Assembly: GCA_002409725.1 (NCBI GenBank)
Contig: DHOI01000105.1
Coordinates: 1-5,696 of the forward strand
Length of the DNA: 5,696 nucleotides
Reading direction: 5' to 3'
Source: Christensenella sp. UBA5394
GTDB taxonomy: Bacteria; Bacillota; Clostridia; Christensenellales; CAG-138
The position numbers and the translations under genes are program-made. A model generated the notes under the pieces. It saw nothing but the letters and a program-made list of their open reading frames with translations, did no database searches and was not told where the DNA came from. This document shows positions 1 through 5,696 of this stretch, one piece after another; the stretch's first letter is position 1; the number at the start of each line of letters is the position of its first letter.

Positions 1-1721
1 TGGTTTATTTAAGGGATTATAAAAGACAAACGGTGCTGGCCCCGCTCTTTAAGATGCTGGAGGCCTGCTTTGAACTGCTGGTACCGCTGATGATCGCCCG
101 CATGATCGACGCGGGCATCGCGGGCGGCGATAAGGCGCTGATCCTGCGCCTATGCCTCGGGCTGGTGGCGCTGGGCCTCATCGGCTTTGTATGCGCGGTT
201 ACCGCGCAATACTATGCGGCCAAGGCGGCCGTAGGCTTTGGGGCCAAGTTGCGGTATGCGCTGCTCAAACGGCTTTGTGGCCTTTCCTTTTCGCAGATTG
301 ACGAGGTGGGCGCTTCCACCATGATCGCCCGCATGACCAGCGATGTGAACCAGGTGCAGACCGGGGTGAATATGACCCTGCGGCTCTTCCTGCGCTCTCC
401 CTTTATCGTCTTTGGGGCGGCGGTGATGGCCTTCACCATCGATGTGCCCGCAGCCCTGGTTTTTACCTGCGCCATCCCGGCCCTTTCGCTGGTGGTGTTC
501 GGCATCATGCGCTGGACGATTCCGCTTTATCGCCGCGTGCAGGGCAGGCTGGACGGCGTTTTGCGCATCACGAGGGAAAACCTTACGGGCGCGCGGGTGC
601 TGCGTGCCTTCGGCAAGGAGGAGGCGGAGACCCTCCGCTTTGACGAAAGCAACCGCGTCCTGTATGGCGAGCAAAGGCATGTGAGCCGCATCTCCGCTCT
701 TATGAACCCCCTCACCTATGTGCTGATCAACGCGGCTGTGCTCTACCTTATTTGGGTGGGGGCGCTGCGGGTGGAGCTGGGCGTTCTCACGCAGGGCCAG
801 GTGGTGGCCCTCTATAACTACATGAGCCAGATTTTGGTGGAGCTGATCAAGCTGGCTAACCTCATCGTCACCATGACCAAGGCTCTGGCCAGCGCCCGGC
901 GCGTGGCTGCAGCGCTCGAGCTGCCGCCCTCCAACGAGAGCGCGGGCGGCGCAAAGGCCGGCCTTAGCGAAAATGCGCCCCTGGTGGAATTTTGCGGGGT
1001 GGGCATGACGTACGAAGGGGCCAGGGCGGAGGCACTTAGCGATGTTAGCTTTAGCGCCCGGCGGGGGCAGACCATCGGCGTGATCGGCGGCACGGGTGCT
1101 GGCAAGAGCACCCTGGTGCAGCTGATCCCCCGTTTTTATGAGGCCACGCGCGGCCGGGTGCTGGTCGAAGGCCGGGATGTGCGGGATTGGGACGTTGCCG
1201 CCCTGCGGCAGAAGATTGGCGTCGTGCCGCAAAAGGCCCTGCTGTTTTCCGGTACCATCGGGGCGAACCTGCGCTGGGGCAACCCGGAGGCAACGGAGGA
1301 TGACCTTTGGCAGGCCCTGGATACGGCCCAGGCCCGCGAGGTGGCCGAGGGCAAGGAAGGCGGCCTCGAAGCCCGTGTAGAGCAGAACGGACGTAATTTT
1401 TCCGGCGGCCAGCGCCAGCGGCTCACCATTGCCCGGGCGCTGGCGAAAAAGCCGGAGATCCTCATTTTAGACGACAGCGCCTCCGCCCTCGATTACGCCA
1501 CGGACGCGTGCTTACGCCGCGCCCTGTGTGCACTCCCCGAAAGGCCGCTGGTCTTTATCGTTTCCCAGCGGGCGGCCTCCATGGCCCATGCGGATGCCAT
1601 CATCGTGCTGGAGGATGGGCGTGTGGCGGGCATGGGCACACACGGGGAATTGCTTAAGGCCTGCCCCGTTTATAAGGAGATCTACGATTCCCAATTCCCG
1701 CCGGAGGTGGTTGCGCAATGA
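1..1721 (+). CDS. ABC exporter half-transporter, subunit 1 (degenerate nucleotide site), 5' partial
   Basis: This is an inner-membrane ABC half-transporter, with an exporter-type transmembrane domain fused to an ATPase domain. The reading frame is open back to the window edge and reads VYLRDYKRQT before the GTG at 33. That stretch matches the usual N-terminus of these subunits, so the true start lies a few codons outside the window. Counting the codon at 33 as residue 1, hydrophobic membrane segments lie near 6-26, 38-60, 122-160 (two), 226-246 and 255-283. The ATPase domain follows: A-loop Tyr327, Walker A GGTGAGKST at 352-360, Q-loop Gln400, signature FSGGQ at 456-460, Walker B ILILD at 476-480. 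The catalytic Glu is replaced by Asp481, and the switch His by Gln512 (VSQR). The pattern resembles TM287-type subunits, which form the non-hydrolysing site of a heterodimer. The gene overlaps the next by four bases (ATGA), so the two are surely co-translated. Substrate unknown; multidrug or lipid export is typical of the family. Confidence 0.95.
   Translation, partial: VYLRDYKRQTVLAPLFKMLEACFELLVPLMIARMIDAGIAGGDKALILRLCLGLVALGLIGFVCAVTAQYYAAKAAVGFGAKLRYALLKRLCGLSFSQIDEVGASTMIARMTSDVNQVQTGVNMTLRLFLRSPFIVFGAAVMAFTIDVPAALVFTCAIPALSLVVFGIMRWTIPLYRRVQGRLDGVLRITRENLTGARVLRAFGKEEAETLRFDESNRVLYGEQRHVSRISALMNPLTYVLINAAVLYLIWVGALRVELGVLTQGQVVALYNYMSQILVELIKLANLIVTMTKALASARRVAAALELPPSNESAGGAKAGLSENAPLVEFCGVGMTYEGARAEALSDVSFSARRGQTIGVIGGTGAGKSTLVQLIPRFYEATRGRVLVEGRDVRDWDVAALRQKIGVVPQKALLFSGTIGANLRWGNPEATEDDLWQALDTAQAREVAEGKEGGLEARVEQNGRNFSGGQRQRLTIARALAKKPEILILDDSASALDYATDACLRRALCALPERPLVFIVSQRAASMAHADAIIVLEDGRVAGMGTHGELLKACPVYKEIYDSQFPPEVVAQ
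1703..1708 (+). promoter_or_regulatory. Ribosome binding site for ABC subunit 2
   Basis: GGAGGT lies inside the end of subunit 1, about 10 bases before the ATG at 1718. It supports that ATG as the real start of the second subunit and re-initiation at the ATGA overlap. Confidence 0.7.
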
Positions 1722-3481
1722 GCATAAATTCCGCGCCCACCCGGCAAAAAGGGACGATCCGCCGCATCGGCGGCTATATGCGGCGCTACTGGCCGCAACT
1801 GATCGTTTCCATCATCCTGGCCGCTCTGGCCGTGGCGCTGACTCTCTATGTGCCGGTACTCATCGGCAGGGCCATCGACCACATTGTAGCAGCGGGCCGG
1901 GTGGATTTTGATGCCATCCTGCCCTTGCTGGCCGAGGCGGGGATACTCGTCGCCATCACGGCCCTGGCCCAATGGCTGATGAACGCCTGCAACAACACCC
2001 TCACCTTTGGCGTGGTGCGGGATATCCGCTCGGACGCCTTCCGCAAAATTCAGGAATTGCCCTTTCAATATCTCGATCAGAAGCCCACCGGTGAGATCAT
2101 GAGCCGGGTGGTAACGGATGTGGATCAATTTGCGGACGGCCTCCTGATGGCGCTGACCCAGTTTTTCAGCGGGGTGATGACCATATTGGGCACTCTCCTG
2201 TTCATGCTCTCCATCCACCCGGGCATCACGCTGGTGGTGGTGTGCGTTACGCCCTTATCGCTTTTCGTTGCCCGCTTCATCGCCACCCGCACCGCCTCCC
2301 TGTTCCGCGCACAGTCGGATACCCGGGCGGAGCAAACGGGCTTTATCGACGAGATGATCGGCGGGCTAAAGGTGGTCAAGGCCTTTGGCCGCGAGGAAGC
2401 CGAGCTCGAAGCCTTTGAAAAGATCAACAAGCGGCTGGAGGATTGCTCGCTCAAGGCTATCTTCTTTTCCTCGCTGACCAACCCCTCCACCCGCTTTGTA
2501 AACAGCGTGGTCTATGCGGGGGTGGCGCTGACCGGCGCTTTCTCGGTCGTTTCAGGCGGCATGAGCGTGGGCTCGCTTACCATCTTCCTTAGCTATGCCA
2601 ACCAATATACCAAGCCTTTTAACGAGATCTCCGGCGTGCTTACGGAGCTGCAAAACGCCCTGGTCTGCGCCGGGCGCATCTTCGAGCTGCTGGACGCCAA
2701 GGCACAGGAGCCGGATGCTGTAGGCGCCCGTCTGTTGGCTGCCCCAGAAGGCCGCGTACAATTGCGGGATGTTTCCTTCTCCTACAGCCCAAGGCAAAAG
2801 CTGATCGAGCATTTTAACCTCAATGTAACGCCGGGCCAGCGGATCGCCATCGTGGGGCCTACGGGTTGCGGCAAAACCACCCTCATCAACCTGCTGATGC
2901 GCTTTTACGATGTGGACGGCGGCTCGATCCAAGTAGATGGCACGGATATACGCGCCATCACCCGCAAAAGTCTGCGCAAAAGCTACGGCATGGTTTTGCA
3001 GGATACCTGGCTGCAAGCGGCTTCCATCCGGGATAATATCGCCCTGGGCAAGCCCGAGGCCACCTTAGAGGAAATCATCGCCGCAGCCAAGGCCGCCCAC
3101 GCGGATTCCTTCATCCGCCGCCTGCCCCAGGGCTATGATACGGTGATGGGGGAGGAGGGCGGCGGCCTTTCACAGGGTCAGCGCCAGCTTTTGTGCATCG
3201 CCCGCATCATGCTCTGCCTGCCACCCATGCTGATCCTCGACGAGGCCACCAGCTCCATTGATACCCGCACAGAGCAGCGCATCCAGCGGGCCTTTGCCCG
3301 CTTGACCAAGGGCCGCACCAGCTTCATTGTGGCCCATCGGCTCTCCACCATCCGCGAGGCGGATGTGATCGTGGTGATGCGCGCGGGCAATGTGGTGGAG
3401 CAGGGCTCGCACGCCGAGCTTTTGGCCAAGGGCGGCTTTTACGCCGAATTATACAACAGCCAGTTCGCCCCGGCGGAGTAA
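1718..3481 (+). CDS. ABC exporter half-transporter, subunit 2 (catalytic nucleotide site)
   Basis: This 587-residue ABC half-transporter is full length for the ABCB/MdlB exporter family. Six hydrophobic segments lie near residues 27-53, 68-90, 144-163, 167-187, 258-278 and 283-305. The ATPase domain has A-loop Tyr356, Walker A GPTGCGKTT at 380-388, Q-loop Gln428, Walker B MLILD at 504-508 with catalytic Glu509, D-loop SSID and switch His540 (IVAHR). Its signature is LSQGQ (484-488) rather than LSGGQ. It therefore supplies the intact Walker motifs of the consensus site, completed by FSGGQ of subunit 1, while its own altered signature faces the degenerate site of subunit 1. This is the established architecture of TM287/288-, BmrCD- and LmrCD-type heterodimers. 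The ATG overlaps the stop of subunit 1 and has GGAGGT upstream. The gene ends 15 bases before a strong terminator, so it closes the operon. The exported substrate cannot be read from the sequence. Confidence 0.96.
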   Translation: MSINSAPTRQKGTIRRIGGYMRRYWPQLIVSIILAALAVALTLYVPVLIGRAIDHIVAAGRVDFDAILPLLAEAGILVAITALAQWLMNACNNTLTFGVVRDIRSDAFRKIQELPFQYLDQKPTGEIMSRVVTDVDQFADGLLMALTQFFSGVMTILGTLLFMLSIHPGITLVVVCVTPLSLFVARFIATRTASLFRAQSDTRAEQTGFIDEMIGGLKVVKAFGREEAELEAFEKINKRLEDCSLKAIFFSSLTNPSTRFVNSVVYAGVALTGAFSVVSGGMSVGSLTIFLSYANQYTKPFNEISGVLTELQNALVCAGRIFELLDAKAQEPDAVGARLLAAPEGRVQLRDVSFSYSPRQKLIEHFNLNVTPGQRIAIVGPTGCGKTTLINLLMRFYDVDGGSIQVDGTDIRAITRKSLRKSYGMVLQDTWLQAASIRDNIALGKPEATLEEIIAAAKAAHADSFIRRLPQGYDTVMGEEGGGLSQGQRQLLCIARIMLCLPPMLILDEATSSIDTRTEQRIQRAFARLTKGRTSFIVAHRLSTIREADVIVVMRAGNVVEQGSHAELLAKGGFYAELYNSQFAPAE

Positions 3482-3496
3482 CCCTGCACATACAAT

Positions 3497-3524
3497 AAAA
3501 AGCGGCTTACAAGGCCGCTTTTTT
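3497..3524. terminator. Bidirectional intrinsic terminator between convergent genes
   Basis: The hairpin pairs GCGGC (3502-3506) with GCCGC (3514-3518), with a T-G and a T-A pair inside and a three-base loop. Five A's on the left (3497-3501) and six T's on the right (3519-3524) extend the stem and give a U-run in both directions. It lies 15 bases after the ABC stop (+ strand) and 12 bases after the stop of the - strand gene at 3537, so one element serves both. Confidence 0.9.
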
Positions 3525-3536
3525 GATGGATAATCC

Positions 3537-4337
3537 TTAGAAAAAGGGATGGATGTTGGCGTTGAACCAGCTATAGCCCAGGTCGTAGGCGGGGATCAGG
3601 CGCAGGCGCATCAGCAACCCTGCGAGGCCCCAGATAAGGGCAAGCACGATCGAGAGCAGGATGAGGATGGCCAGCCCGCCGAGGAAGCGTTTGAAAGGAG
3701 TGGTTCGGCGGGCGATGGGCTCATCATCGAAGAGAGAAGCCGGGTCCTCCTCTTCGTCATCATAGAGCGGGATGGGGGCGGGCCTGGCGGGCTGCAAAAT
3801 GGGCTCGGGCGTGGCCTCCGCCTCGGGCGCGACATACGTTATGGGCGTATCGTACGCCGCGGGCGGCTCCGCTTCCGGGGAAGAGTCTTGTGATTCTTCG
3901 GTCGCGGCAAGCGGCTCTTCCGGCGCGGCGGGCGGTTCCTCGGGCGCATTGCACGACGCTTCAAGCATATCGTACGCTTCGGGCGCGTCGTACGCGGCGG
4001 GCGTACCGTACGCCGCGGGAACCGCTGCAGGCCGCAGAATGGGCTGGGGCGTTTGGGCCGGCAGGGGTTGGGCCGGCTTAGATAGCGCGGCTTGGGATCC
4101 CTGGGCGCGAGCAAGGCTCAAAAGCCAATCCTCCATATCCGCGGGCGCATAGCCCGCGCGAATGGCGCTGAGCGCCTGGGCAAAGACCCGCTTGGTGAGG
4201 GCCGCCGCCTCCTCCGTGCCGCCAAGATACGTAAGGCCCACCTCCCGCACCTTAGACGCATATTGGGCGGCCCAAGCCCGCACGGCTTCGGCATTGCCCG
4301 CGCGCAAGGCCGCGAGGCGATCCTGACGTTGCTCCAT
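3537..4337 (-). CDS. Membrane-anchored protein with sigma-70 region 2-like N-terminal domain
   Basis: This 266-residue protein is not a named family that I recognise. Residues 6-85 resemble region 2 of ECF-type sigma factors: a first helix (RLAALRAGNAEAVRAW), then YLGGTEEAAALTKRVFAQAL, close to the usual acidic EDLTQEVF helix, then EDWLLSLARAQGSQA, like the WLxxIARNxxxD stretch. No region 4 follows. Residues 86-200 are an Ala/Pro/Glu-rich, probably disordered linker with hexapeptide repeats (PAAYGT, PAAYDA, PEAYDM) and PEEP and PIL(R/Q)P duplications. An acidic patch (DDEEED, 193-198) and a basic stretch (RRTTPFKR, 210-217) precede one strong membrane segment at about 218-243. The last 23 residues are rich in aromatics (YDLGYSWFN...HPFF). 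By the positive-inside rule the sigma-like part should be cytoplasmic. The ATG at 4337 has AAGGAGG nine bases upstream, and a near-consensus promoter precedes it. It may be a regulator or scaffold that has lost promoter recognition; function unknown. Confidence 0.85.
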   Translation of the reverse strand: MEQRQDRLAALRAGNAEAVRAWAAQYASKVREVGLTYLGGTEEAAALTKRVFAQALSAIRAGYAPADMEDWLLSLARAQGSQAALSKPAQPLPAQTPQPILRPAAVPAAYGTPAAYDAPEAYDMLEASCNAPEEPPAAPEEPLAATEESQDSSPEAEPPAAYDTPITYVAPEAEATPEPILQPARPAPIPLYDDEEEDPASLFDDEPIARRTTPFKRFLGGLAILILLSIVLALIWGLAGLLMRLRLIPAYDLGYSWFNANIHPFF

Positions 4338-4346
4338 GGCATTCGC

Positions 4347-4353
4347 CCTCCTT
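4347..4353 (-). promoter_or_regulatory. Ribosome binding site of the sigma-like membrane protein
   Basis: On the - strand this reads AAGGAGG, a full Shine-Dalgarno match, nine bases before the ATG at 4337. It fixes the start codon. The nearby ATG at 4342 is in another frame. Confidence 0.85.
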
Positions 4354-4378
4354 AGACATTTTTACCACATTTCATACT

Positions 4379-4407
4379 ATTATATAGCCTTTTGACGCCT
4401 GCCGCAA
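4379..4407 (-). promoter_or_regulatory. Sigma-A-type promoter for the sigma-like membrane protein gene
   Basis: On the - strand, TTGCGG (4402-4407) is followed after exactly 17 bases by a perfect TATAAT (4379-4384). Transcription would begin near 4372, giving a leader of about 35 bases before the ATG at 4337. The gene is therefore probably transcribed separately from selD upstream. Inferred from consensus only. Confidence 0.7.
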
Positions 4408-4463
4408 TGGGAAACGCTGCCAGGACGTTCCGCCCCGGCAGATAGGCGCCTTGAGAACGCCAA

Positions 4464-4491
4464 CGGCGCGGGGCCTTGATTCCCCGCGCCG
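4464..4491 (-). terminator. GC-rich hairpin after selD, probable terminator
   Basis: A perfect 10-bp stem pairs CGGCGCGGGG (4464-4473) with CCCCGCGCCG (4482-4491) around an eight-base loop, starting 19 bases after the selD stop. On the - strand the sequence after the stem is TTGGCGTTCTC, which is only weakly T-rich, so it is not a textbook intrinsic terminator. It may stop transcription less efficiently or protect the 3' end of the mRNA. Confidence 0.6.
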
Positions 4492-4509
4492 CATTTGCAT
4501 AAGCTGAGC

Positions 4510-5559
4510 TTATTCCACGGTGATAGCCGTTTCTTCCGGCGGCAGCACATGGCCGATGATGCGGCCCCAGCCTGCATCGCCCTCACCCAGGGCGGCCAAG
4601 AGGCGTACCGCGTCCGCCTCGGCCACGCTGATAAGCAGGCCACCGGCGGTTTGCGGATCGAACAGCACATCCTGCATGGAAAGCGGCACGCCCGCGAGGA
4701 AGCACACCTTGCCCGCGAGGTGATCCCGGTTGCGGTAGGCCCCGGCGGGTACCAAACCTTCGGCCGCGAAGGCTGCCGCGCCCGGCATCAACGGCAGGCT
4801 GGCCGCTTGCAGGCGTAGGCTCACGCCGCTGGCCGCGGCCAACTCGTGGGCATGGCCCAAGAGGCCAAAGCCCGTGATATCCGTGCAGCCATGCACGGAA
4901 AGGCCCGCCATGGCCCGCTGGGCTGCAGCGTTGAGGGTGGTCATTACCTTGATCAAATGATCGCTGCCCGCTTCATCCAGGAGATCGGCCTTGGCGGCTG
5001 TGGAGAGGATGCCGCTACCCAAAGGCTTGGTCAGCACCAGCACATCGCCGGGTTTTGCGCCGCTGTTGGCCAGGATATGATCGGGGTGGACAAAGCCGGT
5101 AACGGAAAGGCCGTATTTTGGCTCCTTATCCTCAATGGTATGGCCGCCACAAAGGCAGGCCCCCGCCTCGGCCACCTTGCTGGCCCCGCCCTCCAAAATG
5201 GCCCTCACATCTTTAGGGGGCAGCTTGTCCGAGGGGAAGCAGAAGAGGTTGAGCGCCAGCTTGGGTACGCCGCCCATGGCGTAGATATCGCTCAGGGCGT
5301 TGGAGGCCGCCACCTGCCCAAAGGCAAAAGGATCATCTACCATGGGCGGAAAAAAGTCCACGGTCTGGATGAGGGCAAGCTCGTCGCTCACCCGGTATAC
5401 GGCCGCATCATCGCTGGTCTCCATCCCTACCAGCAGGTTGGGATCGGAGAGGCGCGGCAGCCCCGTTAGCATGTTCTCCAGGACGCCCGGCCCTATCTTG
5501 GCAGCTCAGCCGCCACAGGAGGTCATCTTGGAAAGATAGGTCTTTTCTCCCTCGGACAT
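4510..5559 (-). CDS. selD: Selenide, water dikinase (selenophosphate synthetase), selenocysteine-containing
   Basis: SelD makes selenophosphate from selenide and ATP, the selenium donor for selenocysteine tRNA and for selenouridine in tRNA. Reading UGA at 5506-5508 as Sec gives 349 residues, close to the 347 of E. coli SelD. The N-terminus reads TSCGGU then AAKIGPGVLENML: Sec18 with Lys21 occupies the catalytic Cys17/Lys20 position of E. coli. Metal/ATP-binding acidic residues follow at matching places: Asp51 (SDDAAV), Asp68 (QTVDFF), Asp91 (SNALSDIYAMGG) and Asp227 (GCTDITGFGLLGH). GGHTIED (138-144) and FDPQTAGGLL (300-309) are further family signatures. The ATG at 5559 is chosen because AAGGAG lies six bases upstream and because starting at the later ATG (5472) would delete the active-site loop. 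The gene has its own promoter and looks monocistronic. Because the protein contains Sec, its synthesis depends on SelB, tRNA-Sec and its own product. A true nonsense mutation is unlikely given the exact position. Confidence 0.97.
5478..5508 (-). promoter_or_regulatory. Sec UGA codon and SECIS-like hairpin in selD mRNA
   Basis: In the mRNA the UGA (5508-5506) is followed after 15 bases by CCGGG, CGU and CCUGG (5490-5478). These can form a short stem of five pairs, one of them G-U, with GU in the apical loop. Known bacterial SECIS elements place a small stem-loop with a GU-containing apex at this distance inside the coding region, where SelB binds. The stem is short, so its exact fold is uncertain. 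Confidence 0.65.
5506..5508 (-). other. In-frame UGA recoded as selenocysteine (residue 18 of SelD)
   Basis: The codon is TGA on the - strand, in frame with the ATG at 5559 and with the whole downstream SelD frame. It lies at the active-site Cys/Sec position of the family (GGU-AAK). Recoding is inferred from this position and the hairpin that follows; no experiment is available. Confidence 0.93.
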
Positions 5560-5565
5560 GGGTTT

Positions 5566-5571
5566 CTCCTT
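5566..5571 (-). promoter_or_regulatory. Ribosome binding site of selD
   Basis: AAGGAG on the - strand lies six bases before the ATG at 5559. It decides the start upstream of the UGA rather than at the internal ATG (5472), in front of which no comparable site is seen. Confidence 0.85.
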
Positions 5572-5590
5572 GCTTGATCGAACTTTCCTG

Positions 5591-5619
5591 ATTGTATCAC
5601 GAATATTTCACCCGCACAA
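5591..5619 (-). promoter_or_regulatory. Likely selD promoter
   Basis: On the - strand, TTGTGC (5614-5619) is followed after 17 bases by TACAAT (5591-5596). A TG one base before the -10 box makes it an extended -10. The start of transcription would be near 5584, with a leader of about 25 bases. No obvious operator or riboswitch fits in so short a leader. Confidence 0.6.
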
Positions 5620-5635
5620 CAGCATGTGGGAGGTG

Positions 5636-5662
5636 CAAAAAGGGCGGGTATGATGCCCGCCC
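5636..5662 (-). terminator. Intrinsic terminator of an upstream - strand transcript
   Basis: GGGCGGG (5642-5648) pairs perfectly with CCCGCCC (5656-5662) around a seven-base loop. On the - strand the stem is followed by TTTTTGC, so it stops transcripts entering from the right, 17 bases before the selD -35 box. There is no T-run on the + side. Confidence 0.8.
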
Positions 5663-5672
5663 CCTGCGTGTC

Positions 5673-5696
5673 AAAAAAGTGGCTATAGCCACTTTT
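5673..5696. terminator. Palindromic hairpin with A/T flanks at the window edge, second terminator
   Basis: GTGGCTATAGCCAC (5679-5692) is a perfect palindrome, flanked by six A's on the left and at least four T's on the right, where the window ends. On the - strand it gives a hairpin followed by six T's. It lies 10 bases from the neighbouring terminator, so the two act in tandem for a - strand gene outside the window. By symmetry it could also stop + strand transcription. Confidence 0.7.

Noticed and set aside
33..35. GTG at 33 as the start of ABC subunit 1
   Set aside because: The frame is open upstream and encodes conserved-looking N-terminal residues; no suitably spaced RBS precedes it.
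150..1232. Long open frame of 360 codons on the - strand opposite ABC subunit 1
   Set aside because: It is antisense to a clear ABC exporter gene, has no recognisable motifs, and is rich in His/Gly/Gln as expected for a shadow frame in GC-rich DNA.
3772..4152. Ala/Gly/Ser-rich open frames on the + strand and in other frames over the sigma-like gene
   Set aside because: They arise from the repetitive GC-rich linker. The - strand frame has the promoter, RBS, membrane helix and ordered domain.
4417..4441. Inverted repeat CTGCC ... GGCAG upstream of the promoter at 4379-4407
   Set aside because: Five base pairs around a 15-base loop is expected by chance in GC-rich DNA; no support as an operator.
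4846..5469. Open frame of 207 codons on the + strand opposite selD
   Set aside because: It is a shadow of selD, whose family motifs run through the whole segment on the other strand; no RBS or family resemblance.
5506..5508. TGA as a real stop, making selD a pseudogene or shortening it to the ATG at 5472
   Set aside because: The codon sits exactly at the catalytic Sec/Cys site, the frame is intact on both sides, the RBS lies upstream of it and a SECIS-like hairpin follows.

Overview
The window comes from a GC-rich bacterial chromosome, probably a member of the Firmicutes/Clostridia. The grounds are strong AAGGAG-type ribosome binding sites, sigma-A-like promoters, short hairpin/T-run terminators, proteins resembling clostridial families, and a selenophosphate synthetase that is itself a selenoprotein. 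No species can be named from the sequence alone.

Layout: (1) Positions 1-3481, + strand, hold two overlapping genes for a heterodimeric ABC exporter of the ABCB/MdlB type. The first gene is cut by the left window edge. The two overlap by ATGA and end at a bidirectional terminator near 3497-3524. Their nucleotide-binding domains are asymmetric: subunit 1 lacks the catalytic Glu and the switch His, while subunit 2 has both but carries an LSQGQ signature. This is the one-degenerate-site, one-consensus-site arrangement of the TM287/288, BmrCD and LmrCD exporters. (2) Positions 3537-4337, - strand, encode an unnamed protein that looks like a sigma-70 region 2 domain without region 4. The domain is joined through an Ala/Pro/Glu-rich repetitive linker to one transmembrane helix and an aromatic C-terminal tail. 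It has its own well-formed promoter and ribosome binding site. (3) Positions 4510-5559, - strand, encode selenide, water dikinase (SelD). The gene contains an in-frame UGA at 5506-5508, exactly at the catalytic Cys/Sec position, and a SECIS-like hairpin just downstream. A conventional gene caller would start at 5472 and lose the active-site segment. (4) Positions 5620-5696 have no gene. They hold two tandem hairpins with T-runs on the - strand, apparently terminators of a - strand gene to the right, which insulate the selD promoter.

How the parts work together: the two ABC genes form one transporter. SelD makes selenophosphate for selenocysteine synthesis, and because SelD itself contains Sec, the organism must also carry SelA, SelB and tRNA-Sec, none of which lies in this window. 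The sigma-like membrane protein has no visible functional link to either neighbour. The most notable items are the mis-callable selenoprotein SelD and the membrane-anchored sigma region 2-like protein.
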